In this document: one piece after another, positions 1 through 8,448 of the stretch
Position numbering within the stretch: position 1 is the stretch's first letter
How the letters are laid out: every line of letters starts with the position of its first letter
Origin: an uncultured Helicobacteraceae bacterium
GTDB taxonomy: Bacteria; Campylobacterota; Campylobacteria; Campylobacterales; Helicobacteraceae
NCBI GenBank assembly: GCA_910578285.1
Contig: CAJTQL010000004.1
Location: forward strand, 92,529-156,528
Length of the DNA: 64,000 nucleotides
Reading direction: 5' to 3'
Position numbers and translations under genes: made by a program
Notes under the pieces: model-generated
Database searches by the model: none
What the model saw: the letters and a program-made list of their open reading frames with translations, nothing else
Told to the model about the DNA's origin: nothing

Positions 1-2
1 TG

Positions 3-128
3 GAGCGAACCGATGAGCATTCGGAGATTATCATAAAAGAGCTCAAAAACGTTCGGGCAAATAAAGCAACGTTGCGGCAAGCTTGTTATAAGCTGCTTAT
101 CTTTTTCAAGAGAACAGAATCCAAATAA
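3..128 (+). CDS. C-terminal end of an unidentified protein (cut by window edge)
   Basis: Reading frame 3 is open from the left edge to a TAA at 126-128, giving 41 residues that end KLLIFFKRTESK. The lysine-rich, amphipathic composition and the stop lying 22 bases before the convergent stop of the next gene fit a real gene end. No domain can be recognised from so short a piece. It is convergent with the permease gene that follows. The call rests only on an open frame and sensible composition. Confidence 0.5.
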   Translation, partial: ERTDEHSEIIIKELKNVRANKATLRQACYKLLIFFKRTESK

Positions 129-150
129 TGTGCGACCAAATCGCACAATT

Positions 151-1221
151 CTACCCCTCATACCAATTCAGCCGCAAGGCAATGACACAACCAAGCAAAA
201 ACCACAAAAACATTGGCAACACAAATGCCCATTCGGGGTGGATAAATCCGCTCATGGCAAATCGCGAAAGCGCAAAAAAAGCACCCCAAGCCATAAGCGA
301 CATGAGAATAGACGCAAACACAAACCAGCTCAATTCACCATAGCGCACAGTGAGCGGCATAAAGCGCAACAAAATCACAAGCATTGGGAAGCAAAAAAAC
401 GGGAAAAAGACAAGAGAATAGAGAATCCCGCGAATTTTGGTTGAATCGATATTTTGCTTTTGGAGAAACAACAACGAAGAGAATGCGTCTAGGATAGATA
501 CAGAATCGCTTTTTTCATAGATGATGTCTAAGATTTTGGGCTTGAAACCTTTGAGAATTTCAAGGCGAGGGAGATTGGTTTGAGTGTATGCGATGTCTCC
601 AAGTTTTGCATCGGGATAAAAATCAAAAAGCGTTACCTCAAGCAGCTGCCATTCGTTATTGACAAAAATGGCATTTGTGGCTTGAACAAGCTTTGTGAGT
701 GTGTTGTTGTTGAGAGTGTAGATGCGGATTCCTTCGGCACGTTTGGTAAAAGGATAGACTTTGTCAAAATAGATATAATTGTTTTGATGTTTGACAAGGA
801 TTTCTTGCTTGCTTCTATTTGTAAAGTTTTTATTGATAATGCGGTCAACTTCTTCTTTGCTATATGCAAAAGGCGTGGCGTTGAGCGCAATAAATGTTGT
901 GAGCAATAATGCGGCACAAACAAAAATAGGTAAGGCAATTTGCCGCTTGGAATATCCAAGTGAGAGAAGGGCGGCAAATTCATTGTTGCGCAAAAAAACA
1001 GAAAGAACCATGACTTCAGAAAGTAGGATTGAGATAGGCAGGATAAATCCCAACGCATAGGCAAAGTCATAGAGGATAAAAAGAATGAGTAGGTTTGCTG
1101 AATCGGGCAATTCGGATGCGAGTTTGAGCACATCGATTCCAACAAAAAATAGCCCCAAACCAGCCGTGATAATACAGAAATATTTGAGATAATAGCGCGC
1201 AACAAACCAGAATATTTTCAT
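151..1221 (-). CDS. LptF/LptG family permease (LPS export)
   Basis: This 356-residue protein has the YjgP/YjgQ family layout: three hydrophobic segments in the first ~115 residues, a soluble periplasmic domain of about 150 residues, and three C-terminal membrane segments. LptF and LptG pair with LptB to extract lipopolysaccharide from the inner membrane and pass it to the periplasmic bridge. The segment NNEFAALLSLGYSKRQIALP after the third helix matches the cytoplasmic coupling loop typical of the family. Its start overlaps the pth stop by 4 bases, so it is translationally coupled in an rplY-pth-permease operon, the order known in H. pylori. F and G cannot be separated from sequence alone here. 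Confidence 0.9.
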   Translation of the reverse strand: MKIFWFVARYYLKYFCIITAGLGLFFVGIDVLKLASELPDSANLLILFILYDFAYALGFILPISILLSEVMVLSVFLRNNEFAALLSLGYSKRQIALPIFVCAALLLTTFIALNATPFAYSKEEVDRIINKNFTNRSKQEILVKHQNNYIYFDKVYPFTKRAEGIRIYTLNNNTLTKLVQATNAIFVNNEWQLLEVTLFDFYPDAKLGDIAYTQTNLPRLEILKGFKPKILDIIYEKSDSVSILDAFSSLLFLQKQNIDSTKIRGILYSLVFFPFFCFPMLVILLRFMPLTVRYGELSWFVFASILMSLMAWGAFFALSRFAMSGFIHPEWAFVLPMFLWFLLGCVIALRLNWYEG

Positions 1222-1787
1222 TTCACGCTCAAGCTATAAAGTGAAGCAATCTTTTCCCACGATTCTCCTGCACAAAGAAAGGCTTGTAGTGCATTTGTTG
1301 CATGGTGTAGAGTTTGCATAAGGATTGGGATTTCTTCGGGCAAAAAGGGCGCAAGCACGAAATTTGCTGTGGAAAAAAGTGTTGATTTGCCGATGCCGAT
1401 TCGGATTCGATGATACAGATTGCCAATCGCACTATCGAGGCTGCGCAAGCCATTGTGCCCGCCGCTGCCACCGCCAATTTTGAATCGCAATGCTCCAAGC
1501 GGCAAATCGACATCGTCATGGAGAACCAATACAACATCGCATTTGTAGAAATTGCGCACAGCAAGTACAGATTCGCCTGAACAATTCATGAAAGTTTGGG
1601 GTTTGAGCAAAAGCCAATCGTGGCATTTGAGTAGCTCGCCTTTGAAAGCAGCAGATGATTGCGCAACGCATACATGACCGCTTGCACATAGAGCTTGTGC
1701 AAGGCAGTCGATTGCAAGAAATCCCGCGTTGTGTCGGGTGTTGTGGTATTGATTGCCCGGATTTCCTAGACCAACAACAAGAATCAT
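1218..1787 (-). CDS. pth: Peptidyl-tRNA hydrolase
   Basis: The 189-residue product is a full-length bacterial Pth, which cleaves peptidyl-tRNA released from stalled ribosomes. The N-terminal GLGNPG motif is followed by NTRHNAGF containing the catalytic histidine (H19), and the downstream FKIGGGSGGHNGLRS segment is the conserved tRNA-binding stretch. The ATG directly abuts the rplY stop and its own stop overlaps the permease start, placing it between the two in one operon. Nothing unusual is visible. Confidence 0.97.
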   Translation of the reverse strand: MILVVGLGNPGNQYHNTRHNAGFLAIDCLAQALCASGHVCVAQSSAAFKGELLKCHDWLLLKPQTFMNCSGESVLAVRNFYKCDVVLVLHDDVDLPLGALRFKIGGGSGGHNGLRSLDSAIGNLYHRIRIGIGKSTLFSTANFVLAPFLPEEIPILMQTLHHATNALQAFLCAGESWEKIASLYSLSVK

Positions 1788-2324
1788 CTAGCGCGATTTG
1801 ACAACGCCCACAACGGCAACATCTGCCCTATCAAGAATGCGCACGCCCTCGACAGGTGTGATGTCGCGCACAAGCAACGAATCTCCAACGCCAAGAGGTG
1901 CGATATTGAGCGCAAAATGTGCGGGAAGCTTTTCGGGTGTACATTTGACGCGAATCCGTTTTTTGGAAATGACAAGCGCACCTTTGTCTTTGAGCCCTTT
2001 TGGCGTGCCACTAAACTCCATTGGGACAGAATAACGTGCTTCGATGCCATGTTGAGCGAGCATCAAATCGACATGTAAAATGGCGCTTGTAACAGGGTCG
2101 CGCTGATATTCTTGCACTACAACGCGCAGTTCTTTGCCTCCAACTTTGACAGGGAAAATGACATGATCTTTTGCCTTGAGCGAGCGGATAAAGTCATTGA
2201 CTTTGAACGCGCAATGAATATTAGGCTGCCCTTTGCCATAGATGTTCGCAATTAGATAACCATCCTTTCTAAGCGCTTTTGCCGTTGCCTTAGAAACACT
2301 CTCTCTAATGATGCCTTCTAACAT
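1788..2324 (-). CDS. rplY: 50S ribosomal protein L25 / general stress protein Ctc
   Basis: L25 binds 5S rRNA; the long Ctc form has an extra C-terminal domain. This 178-residue version has the N-terminal L25 fold (MLEGIIRESVSKATAKALRK) and the TL5/Ctc C-terminal domain, ending in a V-x-V-x-G-V-V-K strand. The frame stays open upstream, but the ATG at 2324 is chosen because AAGGACGA lies just before it and the protein then begins like family members. It heads the rplY-pth-permease operon. Confidence 0.95.
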   Translation of the reverse strand: MLEGIIRESVSKATAKALRKDGYLIANIYGKGQPNIHCAFKVNDFIRSLKAKDHVIFPVKVGGKELRVVVQEYQRDPVTSAILHVDLMLAQHGIEARYSVPMEFSGTPKGLKDKGALVISKKRIRVKCTPEKLPAHFALNIAPLGVGDSLLVRDITPVEGVRILDRADVAVVGVVKSR

Positions 2325-2353
2325 TTCTCGTCCTTTTTCTAAAATAAGCGCAG

Positions 2354-2362
2354 ATTTTAGCA
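2354..2362 (-). promoter_or_regulatory. Putative extended -10 promoter of rplY
   Basis: On the minus strand TGC-TAAAAT lies about 30 bases upstream of the rplY start. This is the extended -10 form that the main Helicobacter sigma factor tolerates without a -35 box. The same TGC-TAnAAT layout recurs before other operons in this window. Confidence 0.5.
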
Positions 2363-2382
2363 CATTATAGATTAATAGCAGG

Positions 2383-4449
2383 TTAAGGCTTTTGGAGAAT
2401 ATTTTGAAGGAGGTTTTTGACCCCTTCACTCTGCTCGGGTTTGAGCTTTTGCAAGCCTTTATCAATGGCTTGTTCAATCTTTTCGCCTGCTTTCTCTTTT
2501 GCTTTATCAATTGCTCGATTCACAGCATCAATGCTAATTTTGGGGCTATTGAGATTCCCAGAGATGGTGATATTTGTTGGTTTTTCTTTGATACTAAGCG
2601 TCAAGACGCCATCGATTTTTTGCGCTGCTGTATCAAGCTTGAGTTCTTTTGCAACAATCGATGTGTTGTGCGAGACGAAGTTGATGTCGTTGTTGAGAAT
2701 CTTGTCATTAATGCGTGTTTTGAGGCTTGCTTCTTCATAGGCTTCGCGTGTCAAATCGACTTTGAGCAGTGGCAAGACAATCTTGGTGAGAGTCGATTCG
2801 GCAAGCCTGCCATTGTTTAATTTTGCGTCAAGAATGCCTTGTTTGCTGATGAGTTCATATTCGAGTGCCCCATTGACTTCGGAAAGAAAAAACGGCTGGT
2901 ATGTCAGCATACGCAAGACTTCTTCGCTGCGCAATTGACTTAGGTTTGCCTTGAAAAGGTTGTTGTTGAGCGTGGCATTGATATTGCCACCGAGCGTGTT
3001 GCTGACAAATGTTGCGATTAAGCCCGCGCTATCAAAGCTCACATCGCCATGGCTGTCGATTTTGCCTTGCAATGGCATGCCGCTCACAAATTGCAGCTTG
3101 CTCAAGTCGGGCAAGCCGAGCTGATAGGGCGATTTGAACGTGATAGTAGGCTGCAATGTGAAATTTGCTTTGTCGATGATGAGATTGGCAAGTGCGCTTT
3201 TAAACGAAGCAAGGAGCTCTCCAGTGCCTCTGTGGAGTGTGCTAGCAGCGCTTAGAGTGTAGTTTGTTGTGGGCATATCGAGGTCAAAGCTTTGCTTCAT
3301 TGCGGCATTCATGAGTTTGCCGTTGGGAATATCCAAGGCAACTTGCCCCGAGATTCCGTCATTGAAATCATTCAATTTTGCTGTGAGCGTCAGCGCGCCT
3401 TGTGTGTAGATGGGCTGATGGAGCATATACAAAAGCCGTTCGAGATTCAAGGCTTGCAAATCAATATCGACGTTTGCGGGGGCAAAATCGACAAGGCTAG
3501 CGCGATAGGTGGTCTTGGATTGGGCAAGGTTGGTTTGCCCATCAACAAGTAGCGACTTTTGGTCGCCTTTGATTGTCCCAGAGATTTGCAAATCGCCACG
3601 AATGGGCATTTGTATAAGTGGCGTGAGCGGCGCAAGGTCGCTTAACGCAGCGGCATATTTAGAATCTGTGGCGAACGTGTTGATGTTGGTTGTGCCATCT
3701 GTGGTGATGTCGCCAAGATTGGAGTGAATTTTTAGGTCATGGGTTACATTCTCGCCGCTAAAATGAGCGAGCAGATTGGTTGTGAATTGTGTAGCGGGGA
3801 TACTCGCGCCAAAGTCTTTTTTGACAAGCGCTGCATTGACTTTGCCCGATAGAATCTTCAGATTTGCATCGCCGCTTAGTCCTTGTGTGTCATTTTGCGT
3901 TATTTTTGCATTCACATTCAGCAAGCCTTGTGCATAAGGTGGTTTAGCAACAAGTGCGAGAAGGGATTGGATTTTAGCATTCTCGATTTGCAAATCTAAA
4001 GATGAGAAGCCGAGATTCTGAAGCACGGCGAGGAATATGGTTTTGGATTCAGCAATATCGCTTTCGCCAACGACTTCGATTGTCCCAAAGAGATTGCCAT
4101 GTGCGCGCACATCGGCGACAAACGCACCTTCAAGCTCCACTCCAGCAATCTTGGATGCATACGAGAGGTCTTTGACGTTGAGGTTGAGATAGGAATCAAG
4201 TGAGAGCGAAAAGAGTGAATATGTGCCATTGAGCGTGGCAGTAACGGATTCTTCACCCTTGATGTCAAGCCCAAAAGAGCTAAAGCCAAGCTCGAAACGT
4301 TCGATCTCTAGCGGAAGCGGAGAATAGGCGTTGAGTGTGCTTTGGAGATAGGGCTTGAGTAGCGCATTGCCCGGTGGTGTGAAAGGAATCACAATAATCA
4401 CCATAAGCAATAACACAATAGCGAGGATAATTTTCCAGATGAGTTTCAC
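2383..4449 (-). CDS. AsmA-like envelope protein
   Basis: A 688-residue protein with one N-terminal membrane anchor (residues ~5-22) followed by a very long periplasmic region rich in beta-strand repeats of the pattern GxLxVNAKI, DGTTNINT and LDGQTNLA. This is the composition of AsmA/DUF748-type proteins, thought to form lipid-conducting bridges or to act in outer-membrane biogenesis. The C-terminal 60 residues turn helical and charged (NRAIDKAKEKAGEKIEQAIDK is cut here to its key feature: alternating K/E). The start is GTG, supported by AAGGA about 8 bases upstream. It lies just upstream of rplY but is separated from it by that gene's promoter. Confidence 0.75.
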   Translation of the reverse strand: MKLIWKIILAIVLLLMVIIVIPFTPPGNALLKPYLQSTLNAYSPLPLEIERFELGFSSFGLDIKGEESVTATLNGTYSLFSLSLDSYLNLNVKDLSYASKIAGVELEGAFVADVRAHGNLFGTIEVVGESDIAESKTIFLAVLQNLGFSSLDLQIENAKIQSLLALVAKPPYAQGLLNVNAKITQNDTQGLSGDANLKILSGKVNAALVKKDFGASIPATQFTTNLLAHFSGENVTHDLKIHSNLGDITTDGTTNINTFATDSKYAAALSDLAPLTPLIQMPIRGDLQISGTIKGDQKSLLVDGQTNLAQSKTTYRASLVDFAPANVDIDLQALNLERLLYMLHQPIYTQGALTLTAKLNDFNDGISGQVALDIPNGKLMNAAMKQSFDLDMPTTNYTLSAASTLHRGTGELLASFKSALANLIIDKANFTLQPTITFKSPYQLGLPDLSKLQFVSGMPLQGKIDSHGDVSFDSAGLIATFVSNTLGGNINATLNNNLFKANLSQLRSEEVLRMLTYQPFFLSEVNGALEYELISKQGILDAKLNNGRLAESTLTKIVLPLLKVDLTREAYEEASLKTRINDKILNNDINFVSHNTSIVAKELKLDTAAQKIDGVLTLSIKEKPTNITISGNLNSPKISIDAVNRAIDKAKEKAGEKIEQAIDKGLQKLKPEQSEGVKNLLQNILQKP

Positions 4450-4458
4450 TGGTAATCC

Positions 4459-4755
4459 TTATTGTGAGCGCATTTGTTGGCAGTTCTTTTTGCAAGATTC
4501 TGCCGAGCTTGTACCTTTGCCAAATTGTTCATTGCATTTTTGCATGCAGCCTTTGATGCGAAGCGAATTGCACATTCCGCGCGCCTGCTCGCATTTGTTT
4601 ACGCAATCGCGCCCGCTGCCACATTCAGACATACAGACGTTGAAAGCAGCACCGCAATCATTGAGGTTTGCAACAAATCCTGATTTCTGTGGTTTATCGT
4701 TGCAACCTATTACCAAAAAGCCCACACAAAGGGCAAGAATCAAAAACTTTTTCAT
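4459..4755 (-). CDS. Small cysteine-rich lipoprotein with CX3C repeats
   Basis: The 98-residue product starts with a short signal peptide and a lipobox (V-I-G-C, lipidated Cys18). The mature part carries ten cysteines, eight of them arranged as four CX3C pairs at 41/45, 51/55, 70/74 and 88/92, plus Cys34 and Cys62. Paired CX3C motifs are the hallmark of disulfide-locked helical hairpins, as in CHCH-type proteins, so the periplasmic domain is probably an oxidised two-hairpin fold. I do not recognise a named family. It lies immediately upstream of the AsmA-like gene on the same strand and is probably co-transcribed with it. The start has no ribosome-binding sequence (see promoter). Confidence 0.75.
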   Translation of the reverse strand: MKKFLILALCVGFLVIGCNDKPQKSGFVANLNDCGAAFNVCMSECGSGRDCVNKCEQARGMCNSLRIKGCMQKCNEQFGKGTSSAESCKKNCQQMRSQ

Positions 4756-4762
4756 AGAAAGG

Positions 4763-4771
4763 ATTGTAGCA
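4763..4771 (-). promoter_or_regulatory. Extended -10 placed for a near-leaderless transcript
   Basis: TGC-TACAAT on the minus strand ends only 7 bases before the ATG of the cysteine-rich lipoprotein. Transcription would start at or within a base or two of that ATG, and the 7 intervening bases (CCTTTCT) contain no purine-rich ribosome-binding sequence. Confidence 0.5.
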
Positions 4772-4806
4772 CGTTTTCTTTAACATGGGGTAAATATTTG
4801 CCAAAA

Positions 4807-5004
4807 CTATGGGGAAAAGAGAGACAAGATAATAAAAACAGCAGCAATAATAAAGATTCCAACGCCCATAACAGGCAGCAAAAGGGTGAATAGCCCAAGA
4901 AGAGTTGTCATGATGGCAAATGCAATCACAAGCACAATAGCGATAATGGCAAGCAAAAACAATGTGAGGAGGAGATTGCCGATAAAATTAAGAAATGATT
5001 GCAT
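4807..5004 (-). CDS. Small hydrophobic membrane protein
   Basis: This 65-residue product is almost entirely hydrophobic, with two predicted membrane spans (about residues 10-33 and 36-62) separated by a short loop containing Leu-Pro-Val-Met-Gly. No family is recognised. It starts 2 bases after the stop of the coiled-coil gene upstream and is the last gene of that operon, which argues that it is real and acts in the envelope. Confidence 0.6.
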   Translation of the reverse strand: MQSFLNFIGNLLLTLFLLAIIAIVLVIAFAIMTTLLGLFTLLLPVMGVGIFIIAAVFIILSLFSP

Positions 5005-5006
5005 GG

Positions 5007-5543
5007 CTAGAGATTTGAGAGTTTTAAGGTGAATTCGACTTCGCCCTTGCCAATCCGCAATTCTTTCGCGATTGCATCGACACTATATCCGTCTTTGAAC
5101 ATGCTGATAATCCTGCTTTCATCGACACCATTGGGGTTGGTGGGGAAATAGCCCACTTCTTTGATTTTTTCCTCGAGCATCACGATTCTGTCATCGAGTG
5201 TTTCCCTTTCGTTGCGCACATCTTCAGCGAGTTTGTTTACTTCGGCATAGACATTGGAGATAGCGTGATTGAGTGTGGTTTGGATTTCTTCTTTGAGATT
5301 GTGCGAAAGATGGTTCATGGCTACGCTACTACCTTGCCCTTTTTCAAGGGTTTCAAGACGCTCTTCAAGAATCTTGATTTTTTTATCTTTTTGGTAGTTT
5401 TGTCGCGTGAGGTCATCGATGCTTTTTTCATATTGCTTGAAGCATTTGGTTGTTTCTACGTCTCTAATATAGATATAAACTAACACACAAACAATCGCAC
5501 AAACAATCCCAATAATTGTTATCCAAACGAGATTTTCTTGCAT
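5007..5543 (-). CDS. Membrane-anchored coiled-coil protein
   Basis: A 178-residue protein with one N-terminal membrane span (residues ~7-26), then a coiled coil (KKIKILEERLETLEKG and a second heptad region around 90-130), then a C-terminal helix-turn-helix-like segment, GYSVDAIAKELRIGKGEVEF. This anchor/coiled coil/C-terminal motif layout is shared with uncharacterised DUF6115-type proteins of related bacteria; function unknown. It lies between the 192-residue hypothetical gene and the small membrane protein, with gaps of 9 and 2 bases. Confidence 0.7.
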   Translation of the reverse strand: MQENLVWITIIGIVCAIVCVLVYIYIRDVETTKCFKQYEKSIDDLTRQNYQKDKKIKILEERLETLEKGQGSSVAMNHLSHNLKEEIQTTLNHAISNVYAEVNKLAEDVRNERETLDDRIVMLEEKIKEVGYFPTNPNGVDESRIISMFKDGYSVDAIAKELRIGKGEVEFTLKLSNL

Positions 5544-5552
5544 GTGTATCCT

Positions 5553-6131
5553 TTAAAAACCTTTGAGTTCTCGAATAAGGGAACGCTCACGCGAGGTGAT
5601 ATAGCTATCCCAATCTCGCTCATCACGTTCGTGAATCCGTTTGACTTTTGCCACCTTGGGTTCGACTGCTTCAAGAAAGATGGGAATCAAACGTTCAGGA
5701 AAAACAGGAAGGTCAATTCTTGCATAGTATTGTACGTTTTGCTGAAAAACAGGCTTGGGCATGATGATAACGCTATGCCCTAAAGCCTCGACACTCTCCT
5801 TTGATTTGAGCTTGACGAATTGGCGCACATTGTCTGTCAAGATATTTTTGATTTCGTCAAGCTTGTAATGCAATGTTACAAGGAGCTTGAGCACAATATC
5901 GTCTGCTTCTCGAGAATCCGCTTTCGCACGAGCGTATTTCATATATTCTCCTAGTGGGTCGGCATCGGCGTTTGAAAGCGACGCATACTCTCTCTCATAA
6001 GCTTTCGTACTTTCAGAATCGGCGGCATCTATGGGCGCAAATTCGAGATTGAGTGGGGCTTGAACGGTTCTGCCCCATAAAGTATTTTGCAATGCGTTTA
6101 AAACTTGTTTTTTACGATTTTCATCTATCAT
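5553..6131 (-). CDS. Hypothetical protein downstream of the prenyltransferase
   Basis: A 192-residue soluble protein without signal peptide. It has a helical N-terminal half and a C-terminal half of mixed strands (QNVQYYARIDLPVFPERLIP) followed by a charged region with KVKRIHERDERDWDSYI. The latter loosely recalls PilZ-type beta-barrel proteins, but the c-di-GMP motifs RxxxR and D/NxSxxG are not clear, so no function is assigned. Its start overlaps the prenyltransferase stop by 4 bases. H. pylori has a hypothetical gene in the equivalent place next to ubiA-comEC-dnaB. Confidence 0.75.
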   Translation of the reverse strand: MIDENRKKQVLNALQNTLWGRTVQAPLNLEFAPIDAADSESTKAYEREYASLSNADADPLGEYMKYARAKADSREADDIVLKLLVTLHYKLDEIKNILTDNVRQFVKLKSKESVEALGHSVIIMPKPVFQQNVQYYARIDLPVFPERLIPIFLEAVEPKVAKVKRIHERDERDWDSYITSRERSLIRELKGF

Positions 6132-7027
6132 AATAGCATATCCATTGTTAATATTATCAAAAAGACTACTCCCAAATAGCCGTTCACAACAAAGAATGCC
6201 TTGGGAATATTGTTAAGATTGCGCGCAACAAGGCAATGTTCATATGTAAGCATGATAGCGCTTATGAGTATGGCAAAATAGGAATACGCACTAAGTGGCG
6301 AGATATAGAGAAAGCCCGACCAAAAGACGATAGCCAATACATGGCAGCCGCGCGCCACGAGCAAGGATTTGTGCATTCCAAGAAGCGAAGGAATGGAATG
6401 GAGTGCGTTTTGTTTGTCAAACTCCATATCTTGAATCGAATAGAGAATATCAAAACCCGCAACCCAAAACACAACGCCGCATGCGAGCAAAACGCTCCAT
6501 AGAGGGATTGTTTCGCTCACAGCAACAGCGCCTGCAATGGGCGCAAGCCCAAGACAGATTCCAAGTACGATATGTGCCCATGAAGAAAAATATTTCATGT
6601 AGGAATATAGCGTCAAAATAGCAAGGATTGGGAACGAGAGGACAAAGGCGAGCGTGTTAATCCATGAGGAAATCAGCACGAAAGCAAGCGCATTTGCGAC
6701 AATAAAAATGAGCATTTTTGTTTTGCCGATTCGCCCATCAGCGCTTGGGCGATGGAGTGTGCGCGGATTGTTAGCATCAATCTTTTGGTCGCAATAACGA
6801 TTGAATGCCATTGCAAAATTGCGCGCTGTTACAGCGGCTAAAAGCCCAGCGCAGAGAATCTGCCAGCCAAACCATTCAAACCCGCCAGAGTTATATGATG
6901 CAGTGAGCATTGCGATGAGGGTAAAGGGCAGTGAAAATATGGTATGCTCAAAAACTACAAGCTCGTTGAAATCTTTGAGCTCTTGCTTGAAGCGCATCAA
7001 ATAACCGCTGCTTTCACCTAGCGCCAC
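6128..7027 (-). CDS. UbiA-family polyprenyltransferase (menaquinone pathway)
   Basis: This 299-residue multi-pass membrane protein has the two aspartate-rich motifs of UbiA enzymes: NRYCDQKID near residue 75 and a DILYSIQDMEFD motif near residue 195, which bind Mg-prenyl diphosphate. In Helicobacter, which makes menaquinone by the futalosine route, this gene is the likely MqnP prenyltransferase rather than a ubiquinone enzyme. The start is GTG: AAGGAGGAG sits 3 bases upstream of it, while the overlapping ATG is out of frame. It leads the downstream genes of 192, 178 and 65 residues. Confidence 0.88.
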   Translation of the reverse strand: MALGESSGYLMRFKQELKDFNELVVFEHTIFSLPFTLIAMLTASYNSGGFEWFGWQILCAGLLAAVTARNFAMAFNRYCDQKIDANNPRTLHRPSADGRIGKTKMLIFIVANALAFVLISSWINTLAFVLSFPILAILTLYSYMKYFSSWAHIVLGICLGLAPIAGAVAVSETIPLWSVLLACGVVFWVAGFDILYSIQDMEFDKQNALHSIPSLLGMHKSLLVARGCHVLAIVFWSGFLYISPLSAYSYFAILISAIMLTYEHCLVARNLNNIPKAFFVVNGYLGVVFLIILTMDMLL

Positions 7028-7074
7028 ATTCTCCTCCTTACTAAATTATGCCTAAATAGAGCAATGATTCTACC

Positions 7075-8448
7075 TTATTTCAACCAAAAAAGAACTAAAT
7101 TCCACAAAAAAGTGAGAGTGCAGGATAGATTGAGCACGACAAACAGCCTTTTGTGCACGATTGCAAGCAATGACAAAATCAGCCATACGGCAAAGAGTGC
7201 GGGCGGAGTCGGGAGATTGAGCACAGGGAGAGAGACATCAAGAAATGCCAAAAAGAGAGAATCGAAGAGATTGCCGATTCCAAAGAGATGGAGTATGATG
7301 ACGAAAGGGTAAAAGATGATGAAGGCTAAAGTGAGCGGAATTGAGAGGATAGAATAGGGTGAAAAAGGCGCAAAGAAAAAATGCGTTAAAGGCAACATGA
7401 ACGTGAAGATTCCATATTGCAAAAAGAGAAGATTTTTGAGCCCCGCGAAACCATAGTATTGTCCAAAGAGTAGGATATAGAAGACACCAGAGATGGAGAA
7501 AAAGAAACCGACTGAAAAAAACAGGCTTGGAAACAATGCGAACAAGATGAGCACGATGAGCGCGAAGGAAAGGAGCGAAAGAATGCGGATTCCGCAAAAT
7601 GCCAAGAAATACATCGAGGCTGCCATTGCAAAGGCGCGTAGAAACGATGGAGAATTTTGCAATACAAGCAAATAAAATCCGCCACAAATGAGGGTCAAAA
7701 GTCCGATGTCAAAAAACGCATTGCGATAGGGAAAAAATCGCCTTTGTAGGGCAGAGTAGGGGAAATAGACGAGCAGCAACACAAAGAGTGAAAGGATTCC
7801 ATAATGGAATCCGCTAATGGCAAGCAAATGTGCAATAGAGAGCGCATTGATGTTATTGCGCCATGCAAAAGGCAGAGTATCAGCGAGGAAGAGTGTTTGG
7901 TAGAGTCCAGAAATCAGCGGGTTGTCGTGCTGCTTGGCGATATATGCGCGCAGATGTTCTTTGATGCCATGTTTTGTGGGCAAAAGCTCGATGTTTGTGC
8001 TAAACGCATAGAATCCGCGCAGATAGTCCCAGAAGCCTATCTTGCTATTCACCAAATTGAGGCGCAATTCTTTATGCATGAGATTCTTGATTTTGTCTTT
8101 TGTTGTTGTGTAGAACATTTTTCCATTATCCATTCTAAGTTTCAAGACACTATATGTGCCTCTATCAGATGTTTTTTCATATTGATTGATAACGATAGCA
8201 TAGACTTTAGAGATATTTTGCCGATAGCCGCTATGCTTGAATGCAAGAAAGCTATGGTATTCGTATCCAAGCGAGAATCCAAACAGAGCCAGTAGTGCCA
8301 TAGCGAACAAACACCATTGCCAAAAGCCCACAAAGAGTGGAATCTCAAACGTGTTTGCATGCTTTTTCCAGACATTATGTTTGACAATAAGGGACAATTG
8401 TGAGAACGTTTGTTTCAAGACATGGTGGAATTGCGAGGGCTTTTTCAC
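7075..8448 (-). CDS. comEC: ComEC/Rec2 competence channel (short form)
   Basis: ComEC forms the inner-membrane channel that admits single-stranded DNA in natural transformation. The 457-residue product has a small N-terminal OB-like periplasmic domain (residues ~60-150) and then a polytopic competence domain with the recognisable LADTLPFAWRNNINALSIAHLLAISGFHYGI region (only its start is cited as motif: HLLAISGFH). The C-terminal metallo-beta-lactamase-like domain found in Bacillus ComEC is absent, as in H. pylori ComE3. It overlaps the dnaB stop by 4 bases, the same order as in H. pylori. Confidence 0.9.
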   Translation of the reverse strand: MKKPSQFHHVLKQTFSQLSLIVKHNVWKKHANTFEIPLFVGFWQWCLFAMALLALFGFSLGYEYHSFLAFKHSGYRQNISKVYAIVINQYEKTSDRGTYSVLKLRMDNGKMFYTTTKDKIKNLMHKELRLNLVNSKIGFWDYLRGFYAFSTNIELLPTKHGIKEHLRAYIAKQHDNPLISGLYQTLFLADTLPFAWRNNINALSIAHLLAISGFHYGILSLFVLLLVYFPYSALQRRFFPYRNAFFDIGLLTLICGGFYLLVLQNSPSFLRAFAMAASMYFLAFCGIRILSLLSFALIVLILFALFPSLFFSVGFFFSISGVFYILLFGQYYGFAGLKNLLFLQYGIFTFMLPLTHFFFAPFSPYSILSIPLTLAFIIFYPFVIILHLFGIGNLFDSLFLAFLDVSLPVLNLPTPPALFAVWLILSLLAIVHKRLFVVLNLSCTLTFLWNLVLFWLK

